Positions 44,709 through 54,886 of a stretch of 64,000 nucleotides of DNA are shown here, piece by piece. Position 1 is the stretch's first letter, and every line of letters starts with the position of its first letter. This DNA comes from Thioclava sediminum. Lineage in GTDB: Bacteria > Pseudomonadota > Alphaproteobacteria > Rhodobacterales > Rhodobacteraceae. The notes under the pieces are model-generated. The model saw only the letters and a list, made by a program, of their open reading frames with translations, was not told where the DNA came from and did not search any database. The stretch is from contig NZ_MPZV01000004.1 in NCBI RefSeq assembly GCF_002020355.1, forward strand, positions 394,821 to 458,820, given 5' to 3'. Made by a program: the position numbers and the translations under genes.

Positions 44709-45887
44709 ATGCGTAAAGCTCTGCTCACCCTGACCCTCGTTCTCTCGCCCATGTTCAACGTCGGTATTGCCCATGCCGAGTGCGGCGGTAGCTGGTCCGG
44801 TTTCGTGTCCGGGATTCGCAGCGATCTGCAGGCGGCTGGATTGAACGCGCAGCAGGCCAATGCGTTCCTCGCCGGTGCGCGGCAGAATCAGGCCGTGTTG
44901 CGGGCGGACCGGGCGCAGGGGGTATTTCGCAAAACCTTTCTCGAATTCGCGAGCGCGGTGATCAGCAAGAACCGGATGGTCAACGGGGCGAAAAACGCCA
45001 AGCGCTATGCGAAAACCTTCGACCGGATGGAGCAGACCTATGGCGTCTCGCGCGGGGTTCTGCTCGCCTTCTGGGCGCTCGAGACCGATTACGGCGCGGT
45101 GCAGGGCGATTTCAACACGCGCGACGCGCTGCTGACGCTGGCCCATGATTGCCGCCGGCCCGAGCTGTTCCGTCCGCAGGTGATTGCCGCGGGCGAGCTG
45201 TTCCGGCGCGGCGATTTCGATCCCAAGCGAACCACCGGTGCCTGGGCGGGAGAGATCGGGCAGGTGCAGATGCTGCCCGAGGACATCCTGCACAACGGGG
45301 TCGATGGCGATGGCGACGGCCATGTGCGCCTGAAGACCTCGGCGCCCGATGCGCTGATGTCGGGGGCGAACATGCTGCGCGATATGGGGTGGCGCCCGAA
45401 CGAGCCGTGGATGCAGGAAGTGACTGTGCCCAACGATCTCGATTGGTCCCAGACCGGGCTCACCACCGAATTGCCGGTTTCCGAATGGGCGGCGCGCGGC
45501 GTGCGTGCGCGACAGGGGCAGCTTGCGCGCAACCTGCGCGGGTCGATCCTTTTGCCGATGGGGCGCAAGGGGCCCGCCTTTATCGTCTATCCGAATTTCC
45601 GCGTGCTGTTCGAATGGAACAAGAGCTTCGTCTACGTCACCAGCGCCGCCTATTTCGCGACGCGCCTCGAAAGGGCGCCGCGCCTCGATCCCGGCGCGCC
45701 CGAACCGGGACTGAGCGTGTCGCAGATGAAGCGGTTGCAGGAGAAGCTGGTCGCGAAGGGCTACGACGTGGGCGCGGTCGACGGCATCCTCGGCGCCAAC
45801 ACCCGCAACGCGGTTCAGATGGCGCAAGAGCGGTTCGGACTGCCCGCGGATGGATGGCCGACACGCGCCTTGCTCGATCGGTTGTGA
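44709..45887 (+). CDS. Lytic murein transglycosylase, MltB family, with peptidoglycan-binding domain
   Basis: A 392-residue periplasmic enzyme that cleaves the glycan strand of peptidoglycan to 1,6-anhydro ends. A signal peptide ends near residue 22 (NVGIAHA-ECG). The SLT_2/MltB domain has the catalytic glutamate E125 in LAFWALETDYGAVQGDFNTR and the conserved GEIGQVQMLPEDIL near 183. A PG_binding_1 domain closes the protein (about 335-390; GYDVGAVDGILGANTRNAVQ). No lipobox is seen, so it is soluble or weakly bound. Confidence 0.93.
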   Translation: MRKALLTLTLVLSPMFNVGIAHAECGGSWSGFVSGIRSDLQAAGLNAQQANAFLAGARQNQAVLRADRAQGVFRKTFLEFASAVISKNRMVNGAKNAKRYAKTFDRMEQTYGVSRGVLLAFWALETDYGAVQGDFNTRDALLTLAHDCRRPELFRPQVIAAGELFRRGDFDPKRTTGAWAGEIGQVQMLPEDILHNGVDGDGDGHVRLKTSAPDALMSGANMLRDMGWRPNEPWMQEVTVPNDLDWSQTGLTTELPVSEWAARGVRARQGQLARNLRGSILLPMGRKGPAFIVYPNFRVLFEWNKSFVYVTSAAYFATRLERAPRLDPGAPEPGLSVSQMKRLQEKLVAKGYDVGAVDGILGANTRNAVQMAQERFGLPADGWPTRALLDRL

Positions 45888-45905
45888 CCACGTCGGGGCG
45901 GGCGG

Positions 45906-47240
45906 TCACCCCGCTGCGCCGCCAAGTGCGAAGAAATCGAGGAACGGGCTGAGCAGGTAGCGGATCGGAGAGACCGGTGCGGTCTGCAGGAAAACCTCGG
46001 CGGGCATACCGGGCACGAGCAGCCTGCGTTCTTCCGCGTCGAGCTCGTCCATATCGAAGGTGATCCGCGCTTCGTAATAGCTTACCCCGGTCGCGGGATC
46101 GGTCAGCGTGTCCGGGGAGATGCGCGTGATTGTGCCTGTCACGTCGCTCGAGATTCGCCGCGACAGCCCCGGAAAGCGGAGGATCGCAGTCTGACCTGCT
46201 GCCAGGCCGTCGATATTGGTCGGATCGACTTGCGCATTGACGATGAGAGGCCGCCCGGTCTCTACGATTGCCATCGCCATCTCCGCCGGGCGCAGCACCG
46301 CATGCGCGCCGCGCAGGCGCACATCGTGCACCGTGCCGCTGACTGGCGCGCGTAGGGTGCGCCGCGCCAATTCGCGGCGCAGATGGGTGGTGCGCGCCGA
46401 GAGTTCGATGGCGCGCGCATTGCTGGATTCGAGTTGCGACTCGATTTCCTCCCGGCGTTGCCATTGCAGCCGCGACGCGGTGAGCACCACGCCGCCGCTT
46501 TGCACCGTGAGCTGCGTTTTTTGGGCGCTTAACGCGCCGAGTTGTCGCTCCAGCGAGACCTGTTCGCGGGTGAGGGCGAGGATTTGCGCCGATGTGGCGA
46601 GGCCGCGATCCTTCAGCCGTTCGCGGAGCGCGAGTTCCTTTTCGATCAACCGCTCTTCGCGTTCCAGCGCCGTGACCTGCGCATCGAGCCCGTCGCGCTG
46701 CGCGCGGATTTGCTGCAGCTGCCGCGCCATTTCGGCGCGTTGCTGAGCGAAGGACTGTTTGCGGGCTTCGAACAGGGAATTCTGCCCCTCGACCAGATCG
46801 GTGACATCCGCGCGGAGCTTGGCCGCCTCCAAAAGCTGCCTCGGATAAGGGACCGTGTTCGCGCCGTCCCGTTCGGCTTGCAGCCGCGCGCGCTGCGCCT
46901 GCAGGGTGAAATCCGAGGCTTCGACGATGGCCAGCTCGGTCCGGATGTCGTCCGAGGCAAGGCGCATCAGCACTTGGCCGCGGGTGACGTGATCGCCGCT
47001 TTTGACATAGATTTGTTCGATGGTCCCGCCGGTCGGATGCTCGACCACATGGCGGGAGCTGTCGACTTCGATCCGTCCTGAGGCCTGGATCGATCCGGCG
47101 AGCCGCGTGACGGTGAGCCAAAGGGCGGATCCGATGAAGAGGGCGACGATCGCCGCGAGGCCGAAGCTGATCGGGACGCCATGTTGCGAAGGGGTGCAGC
47201 AGGTGCCCCCTTGCCCGGAATGGATGCAGGCGTCGCTCAC
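45906..47240 (-). CDS. HlyD-family type I secretion membrane-fusion protein
   Basis: A 444-residue periplasmic adaptor linking the inner-membrane ABC protein to a TolC-type channel. One N-terminal helix lies at about 22-45; IEVDSSRHVVEHPTGGTIEQ starts the first lipoyl half; a long coiled coil runs from about 130 to 280; and LRAPVSGTVHDVRLRGAHAV completes the lipoyl domain. The cytosolic N-terminus is cysteine-rich (DACIHSGQGGTCCTPSQ), which is unusual. Its start overlaps the ABC gene stop (ATGA). No secreted RTX-type substrate gene or TolC gene is adjacent. Confidence 0.91.
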   Translation of the reverse strand: MSDACIHSGQGGTCCTPSQHGVPISFGLAAIVALFIGSALWLTVTRLAGSIQASGRIEVDSSRHVVEHPTGGTIEQIYVKSGDHVTRGQVLMRLASDDIRTELAIVEASDFTLQAQRARLQAERDGANTVPYPRQLLEAAKLRADVTDLVEGQNSLFEARKQSFAQQRAEMARQLQQIRAQRDGLDAQVTALEREERLIEKELALRERLKDRGLATSAQILALTREQVSLERQLGALSAQKTQLTVQSGGVVLTASRLQWQRREEIESQLESSNARAIELSARTTHLRRELARRTLRAPVSGTVHDVRLRGAHAVLRPAEMAMAIVETGRPLIVNAQVDPTNIDGLAAGQTAILRFPGLSRRISSDVTGTITRISPDTLTDPATGVSYYEARITFDMDELDAEERRLLVPGMPAEVFLQTAPVSPIRYLLSPFLDFFALGGAAG

Positions 47241-49000
47241 GCGGCGCTGTCCGCGCGTGGAACGACGCGGGCCTTCGTGGCCGAGGCGATCATGCGCTTG
47301 AGGACGTCGTCACGCGCGCCGAGGGCGCGCTGCGCGCCGTGATCGAGTACGAGGATGCGTTCGCATTCGGCGAGCGCGCCGGGACTGTTGGTCATCACGA
47401 TTGCCGCGCCGCCGCGCGCCTTCAGATCGCTCAGCATCGTGTGCAGACAGGCCCCGGCATCTCCACCGAGCAAAAGGTTTGGCTCATCGAGAATGAGAAG
47501 GATAGGGTCGTGGTAGAGCGCCCGCGAGAGCGCGACGAGCTGACGCTGGCGATCGGAGAGCGAAGCCCCCTCGAACTCGATCGGCGTGTCATAGCCCGCG
47601 GGCATTTTGAGAATCATCTGGTGCGCGCCAGCGCGTTTGGCAGCGGCGATGACCCGGTCCATGTCGGGCGCGAGGTCGAGCCGGGCGATATTCTCGGCCA
47701 CGGTGCCGGGGAAAAAGGTGACCGATTGCGGCAGGTAGCCGATCAGCCGTCCCAGATTGTCGCGGTCGTATTGATCCAACGGCACCTCGTCGAGGCGGAT
47801 CGTGCCCGAGCTTGGATGGGCGAAGTTGCACAAGCTGCGCGCGAGAACGGATTTGCCTGCGCCGAGCGGGCCGATCACCCCGAGCGCCTCCCCGGGTTCG
47901 AGCGAGAAGCTGATCATCTCGATCGCCGCTCGGTCGGAATTGGCGGGCCGGACGGTGATGTCTTCGACGGCGAGGCGCGCCTTCGGGCTCACCCATTCGG
48001 TGCCCTTTTGCTCGGGCGGGTGAGCACCGAGCAGGGCCGCCAGCCGGTCGCGGGCGACGGTGGCGCGCTGCCATTGAGTCCACCCACCCACGGCAAGCTC
48101 GACGGGCGCGAGCGATCGACCCATCAGGATCGAGGCGGCGATCATCGCCCCTGCGCTCAACTCGCCTTGCAGTACGAGATAGGCGCCAAGCGCCAGCATC
48201 GAGGTTTGCAGCAGCATCCGCAGCGCGCGCATCGAGGCATGGAAGCTGCCGCTGAGATCGGTGGCCCGAATCGCGTTGTCCATCGATTCATGCCGCGCCG
48301 CCTGCCAGCGTTTGAAGCCGCTTTCGCGCATCCCAAGCGAAACGACCGTTTCGATCTGGCGGAGAAAATCGTTTCCGAGATACCGCGCTTTGTTCTCAAG
48401 CTGCGTCGTCTCTTCCATCCGCCCGCGCGTGATGAATTGCGTGGCGAGAGACAGCAGGATCAACGTGGCCCCTCCGGCGAAGGCCAGAGCGCCGAGCCAC
48501 GGGTGGAACACGAACAGCACTCCGAGATAGAGCGGCGTCCAGGGCAGATCGAACACCGCCGCCGCGACCGGGGAGGCATAATAGCGCTGGACGATTTCCA
48601 GATCGCGCAGGGCGTTGTTGGAGGACCGCTCCTGCGTGTTGATGGTGGCGTCGATGATGGCGGCGTCGAACACGCGCCGCTCGAGGCCGCGCTGATGATC
48701 CGCCCCGATTCGGGCGAGCAGGCGACCTCGAGCCCAATCGATGACGCCCATCATCGTGAAGAGAAAGGCCACCAGCAGGAACAGGTTGATCAGCGTCGGC
48801 AAGGACCGCGCGGGCAGCACGCGGTCGTAGACCTGCAGCATGAACAGCGGCCCTGCGAGAACGAGCAGATTAATGAAGGCCGCGAATATAGCGACCAGCA
48901 CGAATTGCCTTCGTACCCGGCCCAGCAGCCGGGCCATCTCCCCTCGTCCTTTGACGATGTTGCGTTTGATGATGGCTTGATCGGTGTTGGAATATGGCAT
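47237..49000 (-). CDS. Type I secretion ABC transporter with degenerate ATPase domain
   Basis: A 587-residue PrtD-type inner-membrane exporter. Membrane domain: about six helices in residues 30-320, with GPLFMLQVYDRVLPARSLPT and the SFHASMRALRMLLQTSMLAL segment. Nucleotide domain from about 335: Walker A GPLGAGKSVLARSL and Q-loop GYLPQSVTFFPGTVAENIAR are normal and the Walker B glutamate is kept (ILLILDEPN). However, the signature LSGGQ reads LSDRQ (about 478-482), the D-loop NLD region reads LLLGGD, and the H-loop histidine is Asn (IVMTNSPG, about 537). ATP hydrolysis is probably impaired, or occurs only with a partner ATPase. Confidence 0.9.
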   Translation of the reverse strand: MPYSNTDQAIIKRNIVKGRGEMARLLGRVRRQFVLVAIFAAFINLLVLAGPLFMLQVYDRVLPARSLPTLINLFLLVAFLFTMMGVIDWARGRLLARIGADHQRGLERRVFDAAIIDATINTQERSSNNALRDLEIVQRYYASPVAAAVFDLPWTPLYLGVLFVFHPWLGALAFAGGATLILLSLATQFITRGRMEETTQLENKARYLGNDFLRQIETVVSLGMRESGFKRWQAARHESMDNAIRATDLSGSFHASMRALRMLLQTSMLALGAYLVLQGELSAGAMIAASILMGRSLAPVELAVGGWTQWQRATVARDRLAALLGAHPPEQKGTEWVSPKARLAVEDITVRPANSDRAAIEMISFSLEPGEALGVIGPLGAGKSVLARSLCNFAHPSSGTIRLDEVPLDQYDRDNLGRLIGYLPQSVTFFPGTVAENIARLDLAPDMDRVIAAAKRAGAHQMILKMPAGYDTPIEFEGASLSDRQRQLVALSRALYHDPILLILDEPNLLLGGDAGACLHTMLSDLKARGGAAIVMTNSPGALAECERILVLDHGAQRALGARDDVLKRMIASATKARVVPRADSAA

Positions 49001-49124
49001 CGTGCTCTCCCCGCGATGACGGGCACTGATCGGAGCGCCGCGCTTGGCAAGGGTGATGCGAAGGCGCTGAACGGGGCGTTAATTTCGCCGCGCCTTTTCG
49101 CGTCAATTCGATCCATTTCTTCCG

Positions 49125-49138
49125 GAACTCCGGAGTTC
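49125..49138. promoter_or_regulatory. Perfect 14-bp palindrome upstream of the secretion operon
   Basis: GAACTCCGGAGTTC lies in the 217-base gap between the divergent ABC exporter and MlaA genes, 125 bases before the exporter start and 80 before mlaA. No T tract follows, so it looks like an operator rather than a terminator. Confidence 0.4.
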
Positions 49139-49217
49139 TGAGCGACTCGCGTTGCGGCAAGACCGGATGCGCCCTATCTATTTCAGGACCTAAGCCGCAA
49201 CGCAGGGGGGAGCGACT

Positions 49218-49994
49218 TTGGCGCAGGAATTAGAAAAGAGGGCCTCGGCGCGCATCGGCATGCGGTGGTCGGCGGTGGCTACGATGACGGCGCTTGCGCT
49301 GGGGTTGGCCGCCTGCGCACCTGCGCCGCCCGCGACCGGCATTCAGGATCCTTACGAGGCGGCAAATCGCAAGACGCATGAGTTCAACAAGAAGCTCGAC
49401 TCGGCCTTCTTCCGCTCCGATTCGACCGATGGCAGTGGCCCCGGGCCGGTGACGAAAACGCTCTATAATGTCGGCAGCAATCTCAGCCTGCCGGGCAAAG
49501 TGCTCAACTCTCTGCTGCAAGGACGGCCCGAACCGGCGGTGAAGAACACTTTCCGATTCTTCATCAACTCGACGATCGGGCTGGGGGGTATCTTCGATCC
49601 GGCGGGGACGGATTTCTCGTTGCCCGAGACGGATACCGATTTCGGTGAGACGCTACATGTCTGGGGCGTGGGCGAAGGTAATTATCAGGAATTGCCGGTC
49701 TTCGGGCCGTCCACGACGCGTGATACAGTCGGGATGGTCGTCGATTTTGTGATCGACCCGCTGGGCGCGCTGCCCGACAAGGAGCGCATCGCCGCAGGGG
49801 CGCTACGCTTCGGCGGCAATGTCGCGAAGCGCAACATGTATGGCACCACTGTCGATTCGATCCTGTACGACAGTGCCGACAGCTATGCTCAAAGCCGGCT
49901 TCTGTATCTGCAGAACCGACGCTACGAACTCAACGGCGAGGAGGCCACCGATGCGAATGCCTACGATCCCTACGAAGACCTTCTGCCGCAATAG
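49218..49994 (+). CDS. mlaA: MlaA/VacJ family outer-membrane lipoprotein
   Basis: A 258-residue lipoprotein that extracts misplaced phospholipid from the outer leaflet of the outer membrane. The lipobox LGLAAC places the lipidated Cys at residue 33 (19 if the ATG at 49260 is used). DPYEAANRKTHEFNKKLDSA, NTFRFFINSTIGLGGIFDPA and ETDTDFGETLHVWGVGEGNY are the MlaA signatures. The start is a TTG behind GGGGGAG; the ATG at 49260 gives a more ordinary signal peptide but has no ribosome site. It overlaps the next gene by 44 bases. Confidence 0.93.
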   Translation: MAQELEKRASARIGMRWSAVATMTALALGLAACAPAPPATGIQDPYEAANRKTHEFNKKLDSAFFRSDSTDGSGPGPVTKTLYNVGSNLSLPGKVLNSLLQGRPEPAVKNTFRFFINSTIGLGGIFDPAGTDFSLPETDTDFGETLHVWGVGEGNYQELPVFGPSTTRDTVGMVVDFVIDPLGALPDKERIAAGALRFGGNVAKRNMYGTTVDSILYDSADSYAQSRLLYLQNRRYELNGEEATDANAYDPYEDLLPQ

Positions 49995-50580
49995 GCGGCA
50001 GGTTCTGGGCCTCGGCGCGGCGGGTCTGGCGGCGGCGATGGTGCCGAGTTCGGCATATGCGCTGACCGATGCGCAGGCGCGCGCGCTGATCCAGAAAGCG
50101 GTGAACGAGGTCAACGCGGCCATCGCCTCGGGGCGCACCGGGCCCGCGCTCTATGCGATGTTTGAACGGATTTTCGCGCGATATGCGGATGTGAACGTCA
50201 TCGCGCGTTCGGCGCTGGGCGTGGCGGCGCGGCAAGCGAGCCCGGCGCAGCTCGCGGCCTTCACCAAGGCGTTCCAGGGCTACCTCTCGCGCAAATACGG
50301 CAAGCGGTTCCGTGAGTTCCAGGGCGCGAAGTTCCAGATTCAGGGCGCCCGCCCGATCAAAACCTTCTACGAGGTGAAGACGCTCGCGACCCTGCCGGGG
50401 CAGGCGCCGTTCGAGGTGCTGTGGCAGGTCTCGGATCGCTCTGGCAGCGACAAGTTCTTCAACCTGATCGTCGAGGGCGTGAACATGCTCGCCTCCGAAC
50501 GGGCCGAGATCGGCGCGATGCTCGACCGGCGTCGCGGCAATATCAACGCGATGATCGAGGATCTGAAACGGGCGGGGTAA
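49951..50580 (+). CDS. mlaC: MlaC/Ttg2D family periplasmic phospholipid carrier
   Basis: A 209-residue periplasmic protein that ferries phospholipid between MlaA and the inner-membrane Mla complex. The N-terminus has a twin-arginine-like signal (CRNRRQVLGLGAAGLAAAMV) ending SSAYA. The MlaC fold is indicated by MFERIFARYADVNVIARSAL and FTKAFQGYLSRKYGKRFREF. ATG 49951 has GAGGAGG seven bases upstream, inside mlaA. mlaB, D, E and F are not in the window, so the rest of the pathway is encoded elsewhere. Confidence 0.91.
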   Translation: MRMPTIPTKTFCRNRRQVLGLGAAGLAAAMVPSSAYALTDAQARALIQKAVNEVNAAIASGRTGPALYAMFERIFARYADVNVIARSALGVAARQASPAQLAAFTKAFQGYLSRKYGKRFREFQGAKFQIQGARPIKTFYEVKTLATLPGQAPFEVLWQVSDRSGSDKFFNLIVEGVNMLASERAEIGAMLDRRRGNINAMIEDLKRAG

Positions 50581-50621
50581 GCGGCGCGGGCTACGGCCCG
50601 GCAAGACACCGCACCAAATGA

Positions 50622-50650
50622 AAACGCCCGGGCCAGTGGTCCGGGCGTTT
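50622..50650. terminator. Bidirectional intrinsic terminator
   Basis: aaacgcccgg/ccgggcgttt is a perfect ten-pair stem with a nine-base loop, located between the convergent mlaC and penicillin-binding-protein genes. Confidence 0.87.
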
Positions 50651-50671
50651 CTTTCGTTTCGGCTCGGTCGC

Positions 50672-52891
50672 TCAGTTGCTGCCGAAGATGTTGAGCAACT
50701 CGTTGAGGATCGACTGCGACGGATCGCGCCGCTGCCGCTGGGGCTGGGCGGGGGCTTGACCCGCGCTCTGGCTTTGCCCCTGAGATTGCTGAGCCGGCAC
50801 CTGCCAGTCGCCCGGATGAGCCATGGGCAGCGGCTTGGGATCTTCGCCGTTGAGGACACGCTTCATCGTCTCGTGGAAGATCTCGGCGGGCAGGCCGCCC
50901 CCGGTCGTCCCTTTCAGCGGCGTGTTGTCGTCATTGCCCATCCAGACGCCGACAACGTAATCCGAGGTGAAGCCGACGAACCAGGCATCGCGCGCGCTCT
51001 GCGTGGTGCCGGTCTTGCCCGCGATCTCGTAGCCGTCGATGTTGGCGCGGCGGCCGGTCCCGTGCAGCACGACCTGACGCATCATGTAGGTCAGCTCCTG
51101 CGCCGCTTTCTTCGAGATCACGCGCTCGCCGATCCCGCCGGGCTTACCGAAGAGCGGCTGGTCGTCGCCTTTCAGCGTCAGCGAGGTCAGGCCATAGGGC
51201 TGCACCGAAGAGCCGCCATTGAGGATACCCGCATAGGCCCCCGTCATGTCGAGCAGGTCCGATTCCCCCACGCCAAGCGCCACCGAAGGCAGGTTCGGCA
51301 GGTCCTGCGCAAAGCCGAAGCCTTCCGCGACCTTGATGACATTCTCGCGTCCCACCGCTTCGGAGACGCGCACGGTGGCGACGTTCACCGAATGCTCCAG
51401 CGCCGTGGTCAGTGTGATCGGCCCCATGTAGCTGCGCTCGTAGTTGCGCGGGCTCCAATCGGGTGAGCCGGGCATCTTCACCGTGACCGGCGCGTCATCC
51501 ACCATCGAATCCGGGGTGTAGCCCAGATCGAGCGCAGTCGCGTAGACGAAGGGCTTGAAGGTCGAGCCGGTCTGCCGCTGCGCCATGGTGGCGTGGTTGA
51601 ACGCACCCGAGACCTTCGTGGCCCGACCGCCAACCATGCCGCGCACGGCGCCATCTGCGCTCATCACGACGATTGCGGATTCGGCCTTCGAGCCTTTGGA
51701 GACCTTGTTGTCGTAGACCGACTTCATCGCGTCTTCGGCCGCCGACTGGATGCGCTGATCGAGCGTGGTGTTGATGACGACATCCTCGGTCGTGTCGCGC
51801 GACAGGAAGTCCGGGATCGTATCCATCACCCAATCCGCGAAATAGCCGCCCGCGCGTTTCTGCGCTGCCTGGCTCAGAGTGGCGGGGTTGTTCTTCGCGT
51901 CGAGATATTGCCGATCCGTCAAGTAGCCCTGCCCATGCATGAGGTTGAGCACGGTCGCTGCCCGCTCCTGCGAGCGTTCGAGGCTGGAGGTCGGGGCGTA
52001 GTAGCTCGGGGCTTTCAGAAGGCCCGCCAGCATCGCCGCCTGCTGCGGATCTACATTGGCCGCCGAGATACCGAAATAGCGCTCCGACGCGGCCTCGAAG
52101 CCGCGTGCACCCGCACCGAGATAGGCGCGGTTGAGGTAGATCGAAAGGATTTCATCTTTCGAGTATTTCAGTTCCAGCGCGAAGGCGTAGGGCACTTCCT
52201 TGATCTTGCGGCGCAGACCGCCCGAACGGCAGTCATTCTCATAGGCGGCTTCGTTCTTCCATTTCTTCGGGTCGAACTTCACGCCGAGGCACAAGAGCTT
52301 CGCGGTCTGCTGCGTGATGGTCGAGCCGCCGTTGCCGTCGAACGGCCCGCGCCCTTCGCGCATGTTGATCGCCATCGCCGAGGCGATGCCGCGCGGCGAG
52401 ATGCCGAAGTGATGGTAGAAGCGGCGGTCTTCGGTCGCGACCACGGCGTCGCGCAGATAGGGCGAGACGTTCTTCGCGTCGATCTGGCCGCCGAAGGTCT
52501 CGCCGCGCCAGGCGAAGACCTTGCCCTGATCGTCGAGCATCGTGACCGAGCCGCGGGTGCGGCCGTCGAGCAGCTTCGTGTAGTCAGGCAGGGTCGAGTA
52601 GAAATACAGCGTCGCTGCGCCCACCACGAGGGCGACGATCATCGCGAGCCGCCAGCCGACGCCCCAGATGACCCGCCAGATCAACCGAGCGAGGCCGATG
52701 ATCAGACCGGTGATCGGCCCGTTGCGCCGCGGCGGCTTGCCTCGGCCGCCGCCGCCACCTCCGCCGTTACCTCCACCCCGGCGCGCATTCTTGCGCGGCT
52801 TGGTGGGTTTCGATGCCTTGGGAGGCTGCTTCGACGAGGAATAGCGCTTGTCGGCCACGAGGCGCCCGCGCCCTCCGCCTTTCTGAGTCAT
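50672..52891 (-). CDS. Class A penicillin-binding protein, PBP1A family
   Basis: A 739-residue bifunctional cell-wall synthase. A basic Gly/Arg-rich cytosolic tail (1-65) precedes one helix (about 70-95). The GT51 transglycosylase domain has ATEDRRFYHHFGISPRGIAS (catalytic Glu) and GGSTITQQTAKLL. The transpeptidase shows the serine motif GSTFKPFVYATALD, SVNVATVR as the SxN motif, and AGKTGTTQSARDAWFVGFTS. The C-terminal tail is Gln/Ser/Pro-rich (QSQGQSQSAGQAPAQPQRQR). Downstream lies the shared terminator. The gene symbol is left open, as alphaproteobacteria often carry several copies. Confidence 0.95.
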   Translation of the reverse strand: MTQKGGGRGRLVADKRYSSSKQPPKASKPTKPRKNARRGGGNGGGGGGGRGKPPRRNGPITGLIIGLARLIWRVIWGVGWRLAMIVALVVGAATLYFYSTLPDYTKLLDGRTRGSVTMLDDQGKVFAWRGETFGGQIDAKNVSPYLRDAVVATEDRRFYHHFGISPRGIASAMAINMREGRGPFDGNGGSTITQQTAKLLCLGVKFDPKKWKNEAAYENDCRSGGLRRKIKEVPYAFALELKYSKDEILSIYLNRAYLGAGARGFEAASERYFGISAANVDPQQAAMLAGLLKAPSYYAPTSSLERSQERAATVLNLMHGQGYLTDRQYLDAKNNPATLSQAAQKRAGGYFADWVMDTIPDFLSRDTTEDVVINTTLDQRIQSAAEDAMKSVYDNKVSKGSKAESAIVVMSADGAVRGMVGGRATKVSGAFNHATMAQRQTGSTFKPFVYATALDLGYTPDSMVDDAPVTVKMPGSPDWSPRNYERSYMGPITLTTALEHSVNVATVRVSEAVGRENVIKVAEGFGFAQDLPNLPSVALGVGESDLLDMTGAYAGILNGGSSVQPYGLTSLTLKGDDQPLFGKPGGIGERVISKKAAQELTYMMRQVVLHGTGRRANIDGYEIAGKTGTTQSARDAWFVGFTSDYVVGVWMGNDDNTPLKGTTGGGLPAEIFHETMKRVLNGEDPKPLPMAHPGDWQVPAQQSQGQSQSAGQAPAQPQRQRRDPSQSILNELLNIFGSN

Positions 52892-53008
52892 CTGCCTGTT
52901 CCGCTGCCTGCGTTTTAATTGCGCGCAATCTACACGGGCCGACCCGAGATGTGCACCCGCGAAAAATCACGTTTCAGATTTGCAATGTGATTAAAAAAGC
53001 GGCAAAGC

Positions 53009-53021
53009 GCACAAATTGTGC
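53009..53021. promoter_or_regulatory. Inverted repeat GCACAA-A-TTGTGC upstream of glnK-amtB
   Basis: A perfect 6+1+6 inverted repeat lies 141 bases before glnK in an AT-rich gap. The GCAC...GTGC half sites resemble NtrC-type sites, but the 5-base inner spacing is shorter than the usual enteric site. NtrC control is therefore only suggested. Confidence 0.35.
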
Positions 53022-53161
53022 AAATTTGAGCCAGAATCCGCTGAGGCTGCTACTCGGACGGAACCTCGTTTCCTTGTGCGAAAGGGGCACAGCGGGCCTT
53101 TTAACACCGTGCGATGTCACCAAGCGGGCATCGAAAGGGCTGAACAAGGAAGGGATGTCAG

Positions 53162-53500
53162 GTGAAACTCATCATTGCAGCAATCAAGCCGTTCAAGCTG
53201 GAGGAGGTGCGCGAGGCGCTCACCACCATCGGCGTGCGCGGAATGATGGTGACCGAGATCAAAGGCTTCGGTGCCCAGTCGGGTCACACGGAAATCTATC
53301 GTGGCGCCGAATACGCCGTGAACTTCGTGCCGAAGGTCAAGCTGGAGATCGTCGTCGCGGACGGCCTCGCCGACGAGGTTGTCGACACGATCATGAAAGC
53401 CGCGAAAACCGACAAGATCGGCGACGGCAAAATCTTCGTTCTCGATGTCGGGCAGGCGGTTCGCGTGCGCACCGGCGAATCCAATGACGACGCGCTTTAA
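53162..53500 (+). CDS. glnK: PII nitrogen regulatory protein
   Basis: A 112-residue trimeric signal protein that binds ATP/ADP and 2-oxoglutarate and plugs the ammonium channel. The T-loop GFGAQSGHTEIYRGAEYAVN carries the uridylylation tyrosine (TEIYRG, residue 51), and signature II DGKIFVLDVGQAVRVRTGES is present. A GTG start follows GGAAGGG; the nearby ATG is out of frame. Linkage to amtB 25 bases downstream identifies it as the GlnK-type PII. Expected to be expressed under nitrogen limitation. Confidence 0.95.
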   Translation: MKLIIAAIKPFKLEEVREALTTIGVRGMMVTEIKGFGAQSGHTEIYRGAEYAVNFVPKVKLEIVVADGLADEVVDTIMKAAKTDKIGDGKIFVLDVGQAVRVRTGESNDDAL

Positions 53501-53525
53501 GGCGCGACAGGGGGAAAGTAGGAAA

Positions 53526-54863
<1,338 letters not shown>

Positions 54864-54886
54864 GACGCCTCATCCAAGACAAAGCG

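Noticed and set aside
44709..49000. Idea that the transglycosylase belongs to the type I secretion system
   Set aside because: The genes are convergent, and type I systems do not need a lytic enzyme; adjacency alone is not enough.
53080..53110. Possible sigma-54 promoter before glnK
   Set aside because: GGCAC is present but the downstream TTGC element is missing at the required spacing.
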